Source: Glandiceps talaboti
Taxonomy: Eukaryota > Hemichordata > Enteropneusta > Spengelidae
Length of the DNA: 64,000 nt
Direction of reading: 5' to 3'
Assembly: GCF_964340395.1 (NCBI RefSeq)
Contig: NC_135561.1
Span: 23,690,986-23,754,985 of the forward strand
Of this stretch, positions 1-14,988 are shown piece by piece. Numbering within the stretch: position 1 is the stretch's first letter; each line of letters opens with the position of its first letter. A program made the position numbers and the translations under genes. Under the pieces are notes generated by a model that saw only the letters and a program-made list of their open reading frames with translations, was not told the origin of the DNA and ran no database searches.

Positions 1-325
1 GACAGGCTGTCCACTTGTACTAGTAACAAAGTCTGTTCCCAAGTGACAGGCTGTCCACTTGTACTAGTAACAAAGTCTGTTCCCAAGTGACAGGCTGTCC
101 ACTTGTACTAGTAACAAAGTCTTTTGCCAAGTGACAGGCTGTCCACTTGTACTAGTAACAAAGTCTGTTCCCAAGTGACAGGCTGTCCACTTGTACTAGT
201 AACAAAGTCTGTTCCCAAGTGACAGGCTGTCCACTTGTACTAGTAACAAAGTCTGTTCCCAAGTGACAGGCTGTCCACTTGTACTAGTAACAAAGTCTGT
301 TCCCAAGTGACAGGCTGTCCACTTG
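1..325. repeat. 44-bp minisatellite, about 7.4 copies, cut by window edge
   Basis: The unit begins GACAGGCTGTCCACTTGTAC. Copies are almost identical (one has TTTTGCC for TGTTCCC). It lies in the intron upstream of the first visible exon. Confidence 0.97.
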
Positions 326-552
326 GTGGCAACTTTAATAGACTAAACTTGACAAGCATTGTTTAGCAGGTTAACTTACTGAACATATTGAAGGGTATAT
401 TATATGTACAGTGTTAATTAAACTATCTGTATGTTCCTTTTGTAGGTATATTGTAATTGTGACTCTGACAGAATAAAGTAACTATAGTAACCAGGAGAGA
501 GAGAGTCATACAGAAATGAATTCTAGTATTGACTTCATTTTTTGTATTTTAG

Positions 553-701
553 GTTTGACCCATCCATTATTGTACAAATTGAGAAAGCTATCCTATCTGG
601 TTATCCTGTCTTATTAATGAATTGTGAACCACACGTAGACAGTATGGTTACTCCACTAATCCATCACAGAAACACAGCTAATGAAAAGGACGAAAAAGAA
701 G
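553..701 (+). CDS. DNHD1: Dynein-like exon 1 of window: AAA5 segment
   Basis: The acceptor is the AG at 551-552 after a T-rich tract, and the donor is GTAACA at 702. The exon encodes residues 1-49 (FDPSIIVQIEKAILSGYPVL and on), matching the AAA5 segment of dyneins that reads like LENAIQFGKPVLLENVGEEL. It enters with the third base of a split codon and leaves in phase 1. The preceding exon is outside the window. Confidence 0.85.
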
Positions 702-3700
702 GTAACATTGTCTGTCTATTGTTATGTTTTCCTTTTAAAATTATTTGTAACGCCCTACATGGTGGTCTGACAAAGACATTGGTTGCTTCTCTATAGTCAG
801 CCTGCATCAACCCAAACCACTTGTACACCATATAGGGTACGTAGCCTGATGGTGGTCACTATTATTGTGGTTCAATCTTAGGAAATGTAGCCAGGAAATA
901 CATACAATATCACTAGTAAGGAAATACATACAGTCTACACGGGATTACAATATCATTAGCAAGGAAATACATACATACATTTATATTTCCAATAAATGAC
1001 TTTTGTTACTTTCATAGTCTTTGTTTCAGTTTCTAAGTTTATCTAAGTTGTGGTTCATTTAACTTTAAGTGTTTGATTATTATGTAACTACTTATTGCAT
1101 GCTGTATGTGATATACTGGCTTTGTGTTAAATATTAATAAGTGTGATATTATTATGGTGTAATTGTGCATGCAGCCTATCTGGCCAACTTTGACAACTAT
1201 GTGGATGGATTAATCAACTCCATAATGCAGTATCGTACACAGACCAATGATAAAGAAAGGAATAAGGATCAAGGTATTACCATGTCTGACAGGATAGCAG
1301 ACAAGACGTTATCAGACACATTAATTGCCACAGTGTCAGTTACTCCTCTATGTCAGATTACTGCATTCTTTAATAGTTATGTGCAGAGTATGACATAGAG
1401 GGCGCTATGCAGCACATGGCCATTATAGCTAGCTATCAATGTGTCTGGGAATAGATAAACTATGGGTATTAAAGGATATAGGGATACATGGTTATAATGG
1501 TGGATAGATTGCTAAGGTGAAAATAGAGTAACAGGCTAATTATGGCTAAGTTGTAGCTATAATTGGTAAATGCTATCATTCATTGGCTAATTCATTGCAC
1601 AGTGGCTTGAGAACTTTAGTTATCAATACCTATTGCTTCTTATAGTCATTCACTCACTAAATGATTTCAATCAAGTAGACCTATAGTCTGTTTATTTCTA
1701 GTTAATTCACTAAATGATTTCAATCAAGTAGACCTATAGTCTGTTTATTTCTAGTTAATTCACTAAATGATTTCAATCAAGTAGACCTATAGTCTGTTTA
1801 TTTCTAGTTAATTCACTAAATGATTTCTATCAAGTAGACCTATAGTCTGTTTATTTCTAGTTAATTCACTAAATGATTTCTATCAAGTAGACCTATAGTC
1901 TGTTTATTTCTAGTTAATTCACTAAATGATTTCTATCAAGTAGACCTATAGTCTGTTTATTTCTAGTTAATTCACTAAATGATTTCTATCAAGTAGACCT
2001 ATAGTCTGTTTATTTCTAGTTAATTCACTAAATGATTTCTATCAAGTAGACCTTAGTCTGTTTATTTCTAGTTAATTCACTAAATGATTTCTATCAAGTA
2101 GACCTATAGTCTGTTTATTTCTAGTTAATTCACTAAATGATTTCTATCAAGTAGACCTATAGTCTGTTTATTTCTAGTTAATTCACTAAATGATTTCTAT
2201 CAAGTAGACCTATAGTCTGTTTATTTCTAGTTAATTCACTAAATGATTTCTATCAAGTAGACCTATAGTCTGTTTATTTCTAGTTAATTCACTAAATGAT
2301 TTCTATCAAGTAGACCTATAGTCTGTTTATTTCTAGTTAATTCACTAAATGATTTCTATCAAGTAGACCTATAGTCTGTTTATTTCTAGTTAATTCACTA
2401 AATGATTTCTATCAAGTAGACCTATAGTCTGTTTATCTCTAGTTAACAATGTTGAAATGAAGAAATGTCTTTACATTGTGTTTGTCTGCTGTTCCCCACC
2501 CCATCCCAACCCCCAAGGACAAAGTATAAACACTAGTCCTCTCACTAGTCCAAAGTGTTCTCTCACTAGTCCAAAGTGTTCTCTCACTAGTCCAAAGTGT
2601 TCTCTCACTAGTCCAAAGTGTTCTCTCACTCTTTTTTTTCCAGTAGATAGAACTAAAAATGAATATTTCCCAATTATGACAAGGACGTATTGCAAAATCA
2701 TTTAAAAGATTGAATTTCTGAAAATTAAAATTAAAATCCCACAAAACCAATGTGGAATACAATGGCATAGCATGAGGACTCTTTTACACACATTTATTTT
2801 TTGTTGAGCTTTAAATTATTAGCTAAACTGTGTAGTAATAAATCCCTGAATTGTTAGCTAAACTGTGTAGTAATAAATCCCTGAATTGTCAGCTAAGCTG
2901 TGTAGTAATAAATCCCTGAATTATTAGCTAAGCTGTGTAGTGATAAATCCCTGAATTATTAGCTAAGCTGTGTAGTAATAAATCCCTGAATTATCAGCTA
3001 AACTGTGTAGTAATAAATCTTTGAATTATTAGCTAAGCTGTGTAGTAATAAATCCCTGAATTATTAGCTAAGCTGTGTAGTGATAAATCCCTGAATTGTC
3101 AGCTAAGCTGTGTAGTAATAAATCTTTAAATTATTAGCTAAGCTGTGTAGTAATAAATCCCTGAATTATTAGCTAAGCTGTGTAGTGATAAATCCCTGAA
3201 TTATTAGCTAAGCTGTGTAGTAATAAATCCCTGAATTGTCAGCTAAGCTGTGTTGTAATAAATCCCTGAATTATTAGCTAAGCTGTGTAGTAATAAATCC
3301 CTGAATTGTTAGCTAAGCTGTGTAGTAATAAATCTTTGAATTATTAGCTAAGCTGTGTAGTAATAAATCCCTGAATTGTTAGCTAAGCTGTGTAGTAATA
3401 AATCCCTGAATTGTTAGCTAAGCTGTGTAGTAATAAATCCCTGAATTGTCAGCTAAGCTGTGTAGTAATAAATCCCTGAATTGTTAGCTAAGCTGTGTAG
3501 TAATAAATCCCTGAATTGTTAGCTAAGCTGTGTAGTAATAAATCCCTGAATTGTTAGCTAAGCTGTGTAGTAATAAATCCCTGAATTGTCAGCTAAGCTG
3601 TGTAGTAATAAATCCCTGAATTGTTAGCTAAGCTGTGTAGTAATAAATCCCTGAATTGTCAGCTAAGCTGTGTAGTAATAAATCCCTGAATTATTAGCTA

Positions 3701-6700
3701 AGCTGTGTAGTAATAAATCCCTGAATTATCAGCTAAGCTGTGTAGTAATAAATCCCTGAATTATCAGCTAAGCTGTGTAGTAATAAATCCCTGAATTATC
3801 AGCTAAGCTGTGTAGTAATAAATCCCTGAATTGTTAGCTAAGCTGTGTAGTAATAAATCCCTGAATTATCAGCTAAGCTGTGTAGTAATAAATCCCTGAA
3901 TTATCAGCTAAGCTGTGTAGTAATAAATCCCTGAATTATTAGCTAAGCTGTGTAGTAATAAATCTCTGAATTATTAGCTAAGCTGTGTAGTAATAAATCC
4001 CTGAATTATTAGCTAAGCTGTGTAGTAATAAATCCCTGAATTATCAGCTAAGCTGTGTAGTAATAAATACCTGAATTGTCAGCTAAGCTGTGTAGTAATA
4101 AATCCCTGAATTATTAGCTAAGCTGTGTAGTAATAAATCCCTGAATTATTAGCTAAGCTGTGTAGTAATAAATCCCTGAATTATCAGCTAAACTGTGTAG
4201 TAATAAATCCCTGAATTATCAGCTAAGCTGTGTAGTAATAAATCCCTGAATTATCAGCTAAGCTGTGTAGTAATAAATCCCTGAATTATTAGCTAAGCTG
4301 TGTAGTAATAAATCCCTGAATTATTAGCTAAACTGTGTAGTAATAAATCCCTGAATTATCAGCTAAGCTGTGTAGTAATAAATCCCTGAATTATCAGCTA
4401 AGCTGTGTAGTAATAAATCCCTGAATTATCAGCTAAGCTGTGTAGTAATAAATCCCTGAATTATCAGCTAAGCTGTGTAGTAATAAATCCCTGAATTATC
4501 AGCTAAGCTGTGTAGTAATAAATCCCTGAATTATCAGCTAAACTGTGTAGTAATAAATCCCTGAATTGTTAGCTAAGCTGTGTAGTAATAAATCCCTGAA
4601 TTGTTAGCTAAGCTGTGTAGTAATAAATCCCTGAATTATCAGCTAAACTGTGTAGTAATAAATCTTTGAATTATTAGCTAAGCTGTGTAGTAATAAATCC
4701 CTGAATTGTTAGCTAAGCTGTGTAGTAATAAATCCCTGAATTGTTAGCTAAGCTGTGTAGTAATAAATCTTTGAATTATTAGCTAAGCTGTGTAATAATA
4801 AATCCCTGAATTGTTAGCTAAGCTGTGTAGTAATAAATCCCTGAATTATCAGCTAAGCTGTGTAGTAATAAATCCCTGAATTATTAGCTAAGCTGTGTAG
4901 TAATAAATCCCTGAATTGTTAGCTAAGCTGTGTAGTAATAAATCCCTGAATTATTAGCTAAGCTGTGTAGTAATAAATCCCTGAATTGTAAGCTAAGGTG
5001 TGTAGTAATAAATCCCTGAATTGTGAGCTAAGGTGACATCACAGTATTATGGATCTTTATAATAACTAGTCTTGTATCTAGACAACAGTTAGAAAGACAA
5101 AGCAGACAATCATATATGGAAAGAATTTCTCAACCCAGCTTACAGCATAATTGTATTCTTTCTAAAATTCTATTTTCTATTTATTAACTTCAGTTACATG
5201 ATGCCAGTCTACACTGCCCTCTAAGCCTAATAGCAGACAAAATTTGTTGTTGGTCAAAATGATAGAAAGTGTGTTTTCTTATAAGTTACCACATAGCAGG
5301 ATAGGGGAATACCAAATATGTGTGGGTCCAAAGTTATATTAAATTGGCTTGGAGGACAGACACACTGATATCATCTCATTGTGTTACTCAATGTCTATAG
5401 TTAATATACTAATAAATGATAATTTCTATACAATACAGGATAAATTAATATCATTATTTTTCTTGATTTTAGTTGATAGAGAGTATTTTGATAATGGTAT
5501 TTGTTAAATTTATGTTAATTAATCACCACTCTGCTTGTAATGTATATTTTTTCTTTTGTCTACCAGATCTAAAGTAATATCCACTCTAATCTATTTCTTA
5601 GTAATTTACATACACTTATCAACCACTCCCATTTACCAGTTTTATGTGATAGCAGCCTGTGTCATTGTTAGCTTTACCCAATCATCATCACAACCACCTC
5701 GGTTCCATAATTTATCTTGGTGGGAAGACATTGCCTTTCACATTAGAAGTTTCAAGGGGCTCTGTCCAACATTGGGTACACCAATCATTTGACGAAAAAA
5801 TAACAAACAATATTAAACAATATATATTATTATGCCTAAAAATCTTTTACTTCATCTAAATGTGAAAATAACTTCACAATGTTAATTTTTCAGCTAAGTA
5901 TACCATGCTGACCACCAAGCACAGTTAGAGTAAAACCAAGCAGTTATACAGTAAAACCAAGCACAGTTATACAGTAAAACCAAGCAGTTACACAGTAAAA
6001 CCAAGCACAGTTATACAGTAAAACCAAGCACAGTTATACAGTAAAACCAAGCAGTTACACAGTAAAACCAAGCACAGTTATACAGTAAAACCAAGCACAG
6101 TTATACAGTAAAACCAAGCACAGTTACACAGTAAAACCAAGCACAGTTACACAGTAAAACCAAGCACAGTTATACAGTAAAACCAAGCACAGTTACACAG
6201 TAAAACCAAACACAGTTATACAGTAAAACCAAACACAGTTATACAGTAAAACCAAGCAGTTACACAGTAAAACAAAACACAGTTATACAGTAAAATTAAG
6301 CAGTTACACAGTAAAACCAAACACAGTTATACAGTAAAACCAAGCACAATTACACAGTAAAACCAAACCCAGTTACACAGTAAAACCAAGCACAGTTACA
6401 CAGTAAAACCAAGCACAGTTACACAGTAAAACCAAGCACTGTTACACAGTAAAACCAAGCACAGTTATACAGTAAAACCAAGCACAGTTACACAGTAAAA
6501 CCAAGCACAGTTACACAGTAAAACCAAACACAGTTACACAGTAAAACCAAGCACAGTTATACAGTAAAACCAAGCAGTTATACAGTAAAACCAAGCACAA
6601 TTACACAGTAAAGCCAAACACAGTTATACAGTAAAACCAAGCAGTTACACAGTAAAACCAAGCACAGTTATACAGTAAAACCAAGCAGTTATACAGTAAA

Positions 6701-9700
6701 ACCAAGCACAATTACACAGTAAAACCAAACATAGTTATACAGTAAAACCAAGCACAATTACACAGTAAAACCAAGCACAGTTACACAGTAAAACCAAGCA
6801 CAGTTACACAGTAAAACCAAGCACAGTTACACAGTAAAACCAAGCACAGTTACACAGTAAAACCAAGCACAGTAACTGTTATACAGTAAAACCAAGCACA
6901 GTTACACAGTAAAACCAAGCACAGTTACACAGTAAAACCAAGCACAATTACACAGTAAAGCCAAACACAGTTATAAAGTAAAACCAAGCAGTTACACAGT
7001 AAAACCAAGCACAGTTACACAGTAAAACCAAGCACAGTTACACAGTAAAACCAAGCACAATTACACAGTAAAACCAAACACAGTTACAAATTTAAACCAA
7101 GGATAATTACAAAATAAAACCAAGCGCGGTTACTGTAAAATGCTACAATATGTGCAGTTATCACCAGTAACTAAGATTTATCCATATATCTGTACACAAA
7201 CTTTCACAATTGTAATTCACAGCATTTCTTCTTCTGTAACAACCAAGCCAAGCACTATGGTTCAACATGTACATACATACATACATACATACATACATAC
7301 ATGCATGCATACATACATACATACATACATACATACATACATACATACATACATACATACAAGTTATTTGCCATACATACATGTCATTTGCCATCAAGCA
7401 TTTTCAATCTTCATTGTGATACTGTTCAAGTGATTTTTATGAAATTTTGATTGGTGTATCTATTGGTCAGAGCATACAGTGGAGAACATTGTGATATGGT
7501 GCTAAGAAGTACTTTAGGTGTGGTGATACAAACATAACAAAACATTTCATCTTATACATTTTGATACACCAGCACCCACAATAACCAATCAGTATATAGT
7601 CATGTAAATAAGTGAGTATCCTTGTACATATGCACTTGTCCAGTAATTACAGGGAGGGATCAAACCCAGTCTGTTGCATACTATGTGACCCTCCCCTAAC
7701 TCCATTTTCTAAACAATTTCCCATCCCCTCAATTTCCTTCTCTAAGACATAACCCCCCCCCCCCAGTAGTGGGATGTTGCAGCATTGGGGTGTAGAACTG
7801 GTGGCAGTGGTGGGATGTTGTACCATTGGGGTGTAGAACTGATGGCAGTGGTGGTATGTTGCAGCATTGGGGTGTAGAACTGGTGGCAGTGGTGGGATGT
7901 TTTAGCATTGGGGTGTAGAACTGATGGCAGTGGTGGTATGTTGCAGTATTGGGGTGTAGAACTGGTAGCAGTGGTGCGATGTTGCAGTATTGGGGTGTAG
8001 AACTGGTGGCAGTGGTGGGATGTTGTAGCATTGGGGTGTAGAACTGGTGGCAGTGGTGGGATGTTGTAGCATTGGGGTGTAGAACTGATGGCAATGGTGG
8101 TATGTTGCAGTATTGGGGTGTAGAACTGGTAGCAGTGGTGCGATGTTGCAGAATTGGGGTGTAGAACTGGTGGCAGTGGTGGGATGTTGCAGTATTGGGG
8201 TGTAGAACTGGTAGCAGTGATGGTATGTTGCAGCATTGGGGTGTAGAACTGGTGGCAGTGGTGGGATGTTGTAGCATTGGGGTGTAGAACTGGTGGCAGT
8301 GGTGGGATGTTGCAGCATCGGGGTGTAGAACTGGTGGCAGTGGTGGGATGTTGCAGCATCGGGGTGTAGAACTGGTAGCAGTAGTGGGATGTTGCAGTAT
8401 TGGGGTGTAGAACTGGTGGCAGTGGTGGGATGTTGCAGTATTGGGGTGTAGAACTGGTAGCAGTGGTGGGATGTTGCAGCATTGGGGTGTAGAACTGGTG
8501 GCAGTGGTGGGATGTTGTAGCATTGGGGTGTAGAACTGGTGGCAGTGGTGGGATGTTGCAGCATTGGGGTGTAGAACTGGTGGCAGTGGTGGGATGTTGC
8601 AGCATTGGGGTGTAGAACTGGTAGCAGTGATGGTATGTTGCAGTATTGGGGTGTAGAACTGGTAGCAGTGGTGCGATGTTGCAGAATTGGGGTGTAGAAC
8701 TGGTGGCAGTGGTGGGATGTTGCAGTATTGGGGTGTAGAACTGGTAGCAGTGATGGTATGTTGCAGCATTGGGGTGTAGAACTGGTGGCAGTGGTGGGAT
8801 GTTGTAGCATTGGGGTGTAGAACTGGTGGCAGTGGTGGGATGTTGCAGCATTGGGGTGTAGAACTGGTAGCAGTAGTGGGATGTTGCAGTATTGGGGTGT
8901 AGAACTGGTGGCAGTGGTGGGATGTTGCAGTATTGGGGTGTAGAACTGGTAACAGTGGTGGGATGTTGCAGTATTGGGGTGTAGAACTGGTGGCAGTGGT
9001 GGGATGTTGCAGCATTGGGGTGTAGAACTGGTGGCAGTGGTGGGATGTTGCAGTATTGGGGTGTAGAACTGGTGGCAGTGGTGGGATGTTGCTGCATTGG
9101 GGTGTAGAACTGGTAGTAGTGGTGGTATGTTGCAGTGTTGGGGTGTAGAACTTGTGGCAGTGGTGGGATGTTGTAGCATTGGGGTGTAGAACTGGTGGCA
9201 GTGGTGGGATGTTGTAGCATTGGGGTGTAGAACTGATGGCAGTGGTGAATGTTGTAGCATTGGGGTGTAGAACTGGTAGCAGTAGTGGGATGTTGTAGCA
9301 TTGGGGTGTAGAACTTGTGGCAGTGGTGGGATGTTGTAGCATTGGGGTGTAGAACTGATGGCAGTGGTGGGATGTTGTAGCATTGGGGTGTAGAACTGAT
9401 GGCAGTGGTGGGATGTTGTAGCATTGGGGTGTAGAACTGATGGCAGTGGTGAGATGTTGCAGTATTGGGGTGTAGAACTGGTGGCAGTGGTGGTATGTTG
9501 CAGTGTTGGGGTGTAGAACTGGTAGCAGTGGTGGTATGTTGCAGCATTGGGGTGTAGAACTTGTGGCAGTGGTGGGATGTTGCAGCATTGGGGTGTAGAA
9601 CTGGTAGCAGTGGTGGGATGTTGCAGTATTGGGGTGTAGAACTGGTGGCAGTGGTGGTATGTTGCAGTATTGGGGTGTAGAACTGGTGGCAGTGGTGGTA

Positions 9701-12700
9701 TGTTGCAGTGTTGGGGTGTAGAACTGGTGGCAGTGGTGGGATGTTGCAGTATTGGGGTGTAGAACTGGTAGCAGTGGTGGGATGTTGCAGTATTGGGGTG
9801 TAGAACTGGTGACAGTGGTGGGATGTTGCAGTATTGGGGTGTAGAACTGGTGGCAGTGGTGGGATGTTGCAGCATTGGGGTGTAGAACTGGTAGCAGTGG
9901 TGGGATGTTGCAGTATTGGGGTGTAGAACTGGTAGCAGTGGTGGTATGTTGCAGTATTGGGGTGTAGAACTGGTGGCAGTGGTGGGATGTTAGAGTCACA
10001 AAATAATGCAAAGTTACATGATACAATAATTCAAAGTAAAATATAACCTTTCTTCAATTCCTTTTTTCTAAATATTTCCCTCCTCGACTACTGATTCGTA
10101 AGATATGCCCCCTCCCTCCCCATCCCCCTCCCTCCCCATCCCCCCAACATTCTTCCTCCTTGTAAATACTGAAGGCTCCCTAAAGCACTATGCTCTCTTG
10201 GCCAGGCAACATGTATTTGTATATATGCACTACTTTATCATGACCATGCAACATGAATAAAATGCACTTGGGTTATAATCTATTATTATTGTTGCATCGC
10301 TAGTCTTTAGCTATCATTGCAGATGTTTGCATCCTTTTTTATCAGAACTGCTTCATCCATATACCAATATTTACCTATTTACTGCAATAAGCATTAAGCA
10401 TATTTCTTTATTCATCATACACATACATCCAGGAACAACTGTAAAAGATCTCAATTTTAGATTGGTGTATGAGAACAAGATGTAGTATTTGATTTGGTGG
10501 TAACATTCATGTACTGCTAGTTGGTTTCCAACAGTCACAATCTAATCTTTGACTTACCATGTTTTCTGTACCCAGAACCAAGGATGATCCGTTATTCTAG
10601 TCGACGTCTTCTGTGTAGTGAAGACTTCCGACTCTACATGCAGACTAGTAATGGAGGGGCTATGTTTAATCCTGAAGTGTCATCAACAAGTACAATCATA
10701 GGATATACTACATCAGCTGAAACTTTACAAGAAGAGCTACTTAGTAGAGCATTTGCTAGAGTCCGTCCAGAGCTCTACATGGAAAGGAAAAAGGTCTTGA
10801 AAGCAATACAACAACACAGAACTACATTAAATGTAAGTTGAAAATGAGTCTAAGTATTTTTTTGTTTGTAACTAAATATTTTGACTTGGTCGGTCATAAT
10901 AACCTTGAACCCTGCCATAGTGAAAATGGAATATTTGAGATTGTGTTATTTTAGAACAATGTTATATTTTTCAGGACCTTGAAAACATATTAATTGAGAA
11001 GTTGAGAGGAGAGAATACAGACATCTGGGAGCAGACTGAATTTGTGTCTGCTATAGTAGATGCCAAAGAACAGATTGCCAGTAAGCTTGATGAAGCCTTG
11101 CAGATACTAAGGGACCTAGATACACTGCAAGAAGAGTTGTTCCCAGTAGCTAAACGTGCAGCACTGTTGTTTGCTGTTCTGCGTAGTTTGGAAGGACTTC
11201 AGAGAGAGTATATCTTTCCATTACCCTTTTTCCTTGCTCTGTTTGATAAAGCTGTTGGAGATGAACCACCACCTGAAGAAGATGACACAGATCAGGATGA
11301 GGTTAGTTACATGTTCTAACATGGCTTTAACAAATAATTGAAAAGGTGAACCATTCTAAGCTTAACCAATAGACTCTGGTCTCACAGCTAACCAATAGAC
11401 TCTGGTCTCACAGCTAACCAATAGACTCTGGTCTCACAGCTAACCAATAGACTCTGGTCTCACAGCTAACCAATAGACTCTGGTCTCACAGCTAACCAAT
11501 AGACTCTGGTCTCACAGCTAACCAATAGACTCTGGTCTCACAGCTAACCAATAGACTCTGGTCTCACAGCTAACCAATAGACTCTGGTCTCACAGTTAAC
11601 CAATAGACTCTGGTCTCACAGCTTACCAATAGACGCTGGTCTCAAGGCTAACCAATAGACTCTGGTCTCAAGGCTAACCAATTTAGTCTTATCTCACAGC
11701 TAACCAGTAGACCACTGTTGGGTTAATTCCTATTTAACACGTCTAAAGCTGATTCCATGATCTTGATGTCATTACCATATTATTTCCTAACATGATGCTA
11801 TTTCTTTGATGATTTTAACAGGATGATGAAGAAAGTACAGAGGATGACCTACATGGGATGGGTGGGAGACCACTCAGTTCCTCTACCAAAGCCTCAGACG
11901 ATAAGACACAGGCAGAAGGTGAAGATGACTATGCTGATGAGAAGTTTGATGAGGATGATGAGGATGAGGGTGAAAAAGATGAAAGAACACCAAGAGGTTA
12001 GTGTCACCAAATAACCATTTATTGCACATAGTGGTTTGTGGCATACCATGTATAAAGGTGTTTGAATGACCACCCTTGTGATGTAGCCATAGCAACCAAT
12101 GGATTATGCATATAGAGGATAAACCCCAGGTGATGTAGCCATAGCAACCAATCGATTATGCATATAGAAGATAAAACCCAGGTGATGTAGCCATAGCAAC
12201 CAATGAATTATGCATATAGAGGATAAAACACAGGTGATGTAGTCATAACAACAATGAATGACACATATAGACCCAGATGTAGTAATGAATTTGAGCTGTC
12301 CTATTGGTTGAATACTGACATTATAAATATAATGTGATCATTGCAGGTGAAGGAGAAGGAAATATAGAGGAGACTTCAAAGCCTCCTCATTTCTCTGTAC
12401 CTGAAGTAGCACAACTACCAAGTGATGGCATCAACTACAACAACATGTCAGCTAATCAAGTTAAACAGATAGTAGATAGTTTAACACAAACTATCTTCCA
12501 GAATGTCAGACAGTAAGTCTACAGTAATATCATATAAAACAATCTTACAGCAATGACTCCAGTCAGAAAATACTTCAAACTGTTAAGGAATTCAAACATT
12601 TGGCAATTAGGGAGCGATCGATTAGTTTTTGTGGTGGTGGGGGTGGGGGTGGGGGTGGTGGGGGCTCAAAGAAGGGGGTCATCATTTTTGCAAAGTGATT

Positions 12701-14867
12701 AGGGGGGGGGGGGGGGCATCACAAGACTGCACTACGGCCACCTTTAAGCAACAGTTATTTGTTAGAAATGACTTCTCACTATTGCAGGCCATGAGTTGCA
12801 TCACAACACTGCACTACGGCCACCTTTAAGCAAGTTATTTGTTAGAAATGACGGCCACCTTTAAGCAACAATTTACAGACAATGAAATGATTGTTGATTA
12901 TTTGTTGATAAGTTTATTACTTATTGTGTCTTCAAGGAGTTTGTATGATGACCATCGTCTACTCTTTGCAACCATGCTATGTCTCAATATTCAAAATGAA
13001 TCTGGTGACCATTTTGCTGAGGAAGAAATGGCTCTACTCTTGCAAGGTTAGTCGTACTAGAGATTATACATACAATGAAAAAACTTTAAAAAGGGAGGTA
13101 GGGGTTAATTGAATTTGAAAAACACCACCTGTTATTCAACCCTTTTACTTAAATATTAAGACCAAAGACATTGTTTTTTAACAAGTTTTTATGGTGAAGT
13201 ATGTTTCAGTAAGTGAGTAGAATACTACAGGTTACTGGTACCTTTCCTTACTTTGTTATTAATTATCACCATACCTCCCCTAACCCCCCCCCCCCCCCCC
13301 CCCATACGTATTGGACATATCTTATTTGTTTTACTTTGATTGTGTAGGTAATCCTGGCTTTGGTAATATGATACTAACACTGGCTGACTTTGATTGTGAT
13401 GAACCTGTTCCTGATTGGCTTACATCTGACAAATGGGAAGATGTAATTGCAATGTCAGTGTTACCTGGCCCATTGGATAGCATCTGTGTACACCTGGCTG
13501 AACATAGTGATGAATGGCATGCTTGGTACAAATCAGAAATGCCTGAAAATGAACCACTACCAATGAAATCAGAAGATGATACACAAGGTAGGCTGTGACA
13601 AATAAAACAATACTGTAACACAAGGCCCAGTAGTATTTTAAGCATGGCATAGCATCTGTCTGTGTGTCTTTGTATGTCTGTGTGTGTACATATTACTTAA
13701 ATTGGGTATCAAATGACAATTATCGATCACACCACAGGTGTGTGACTAAAAAATGGTATTTTTAGTAATAAAGCTTGCAGTCTCAGGTTAGTGTTAAAGT
13801 TTATTGTTAGTGCTCCAAAGGGGGACTATTAGAATGGGTTCTTTCCATGCATCAGTCAGTGTGTGTGTCTGTGACAGTGTCTAGCCATCTGTCAGTGTGT
13901 GTGTCTGTGACAGTGTCTAGCCATCTGTCAGTGTGTGTGTGTCTGTCTGTGACAGTGTCTAGCCATCTGTCAGTGTGTGTGTCTGTGACAGTGTCTAGCC
14001 ATCTGTCAGTGTGTGTCTGTGACAGTGTCTAGCCATCTGTCAGTGTGTGTCTGTGACAGTGTCTAGCCATCTGTCAGTGTGTGTCTGTGACAGTGTCTAG
14101 CCATCTGTCAGTGTGTGTGTCTGTGACAGTGTCTAGCCATCTGTCATCAATACTTAATTTCTCTGACATGCAATATCCAATTTCAATGAAACCTGGCACA
14201 AAGGTGACATGTACAGGGGATATAAGCACATCACTTTGTTTAATAACATATGCAGATTTCACCAAATGGCAGCCATTTTGTTGTTAAAAATTGATTTCAT
14301 TGTATAACTGCATAGTATAATTATGAAACCTTATGTCAAAATGACAGTGATAAAATATAATATAATTATTTTATATAAATTTTTGTGATAAAATGCACAA
14401 TTTGCCTTGGGCACCTTTCAATGCTCTATCTATCCAACATTTTGAATGGTAAGCTTTTTAATGAAACTTTGACCTTGACCAAATTTTCAAGGTCAAATAG
14501 TTGAAATTTGATTCATATGCCTACACTCATATTATCAAAGGTAAGATTTCATTCTATACTTGACCTTTCAAGATTATAGACCAAATCACTCATAACTTGT
14601 GATGTTTGTATCTAGAGACATCATTCAATTGTCTACAGCTATAGTTATAAAGTTAATAAAGCAAAATAGCACCAATAGCGTTGTAGCACAACAGTATATT
14701 TGGCTATTGCTGTGGACATGGTCTTGTTGCTAGGAATATTTGCATACATTTATGGAATCTTTATTAACTAGCCTACCCTTCCCACTTTTCATTTTTGCAA
14801 TATAAATTATAAACCATCATTTAGTTGTTGCAATGGGCATGGTCCAGTGGTTTTTTACTTTAAGTTG

Positions 14868-14917
<50 letters not shown>

Positions 14918-14918
14918 A

Positions 14919-14988
<70 letters not shown>

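Noticed and set aside
5556-5792. Possible exon after a TTTTGTCTACCAG acceptor at 5566
   Set aside because: In the phase required by the upstream exon it meets a stop after three codons, and exon 2 joins exon 3 in phase without it.
7729-10026. Minus-strand ORFs of 765, 657 and 601 codons
   Set aside because: They are read through a 41-bp minisatellite in an intron, in all three frames at once; no splice, start or family support.
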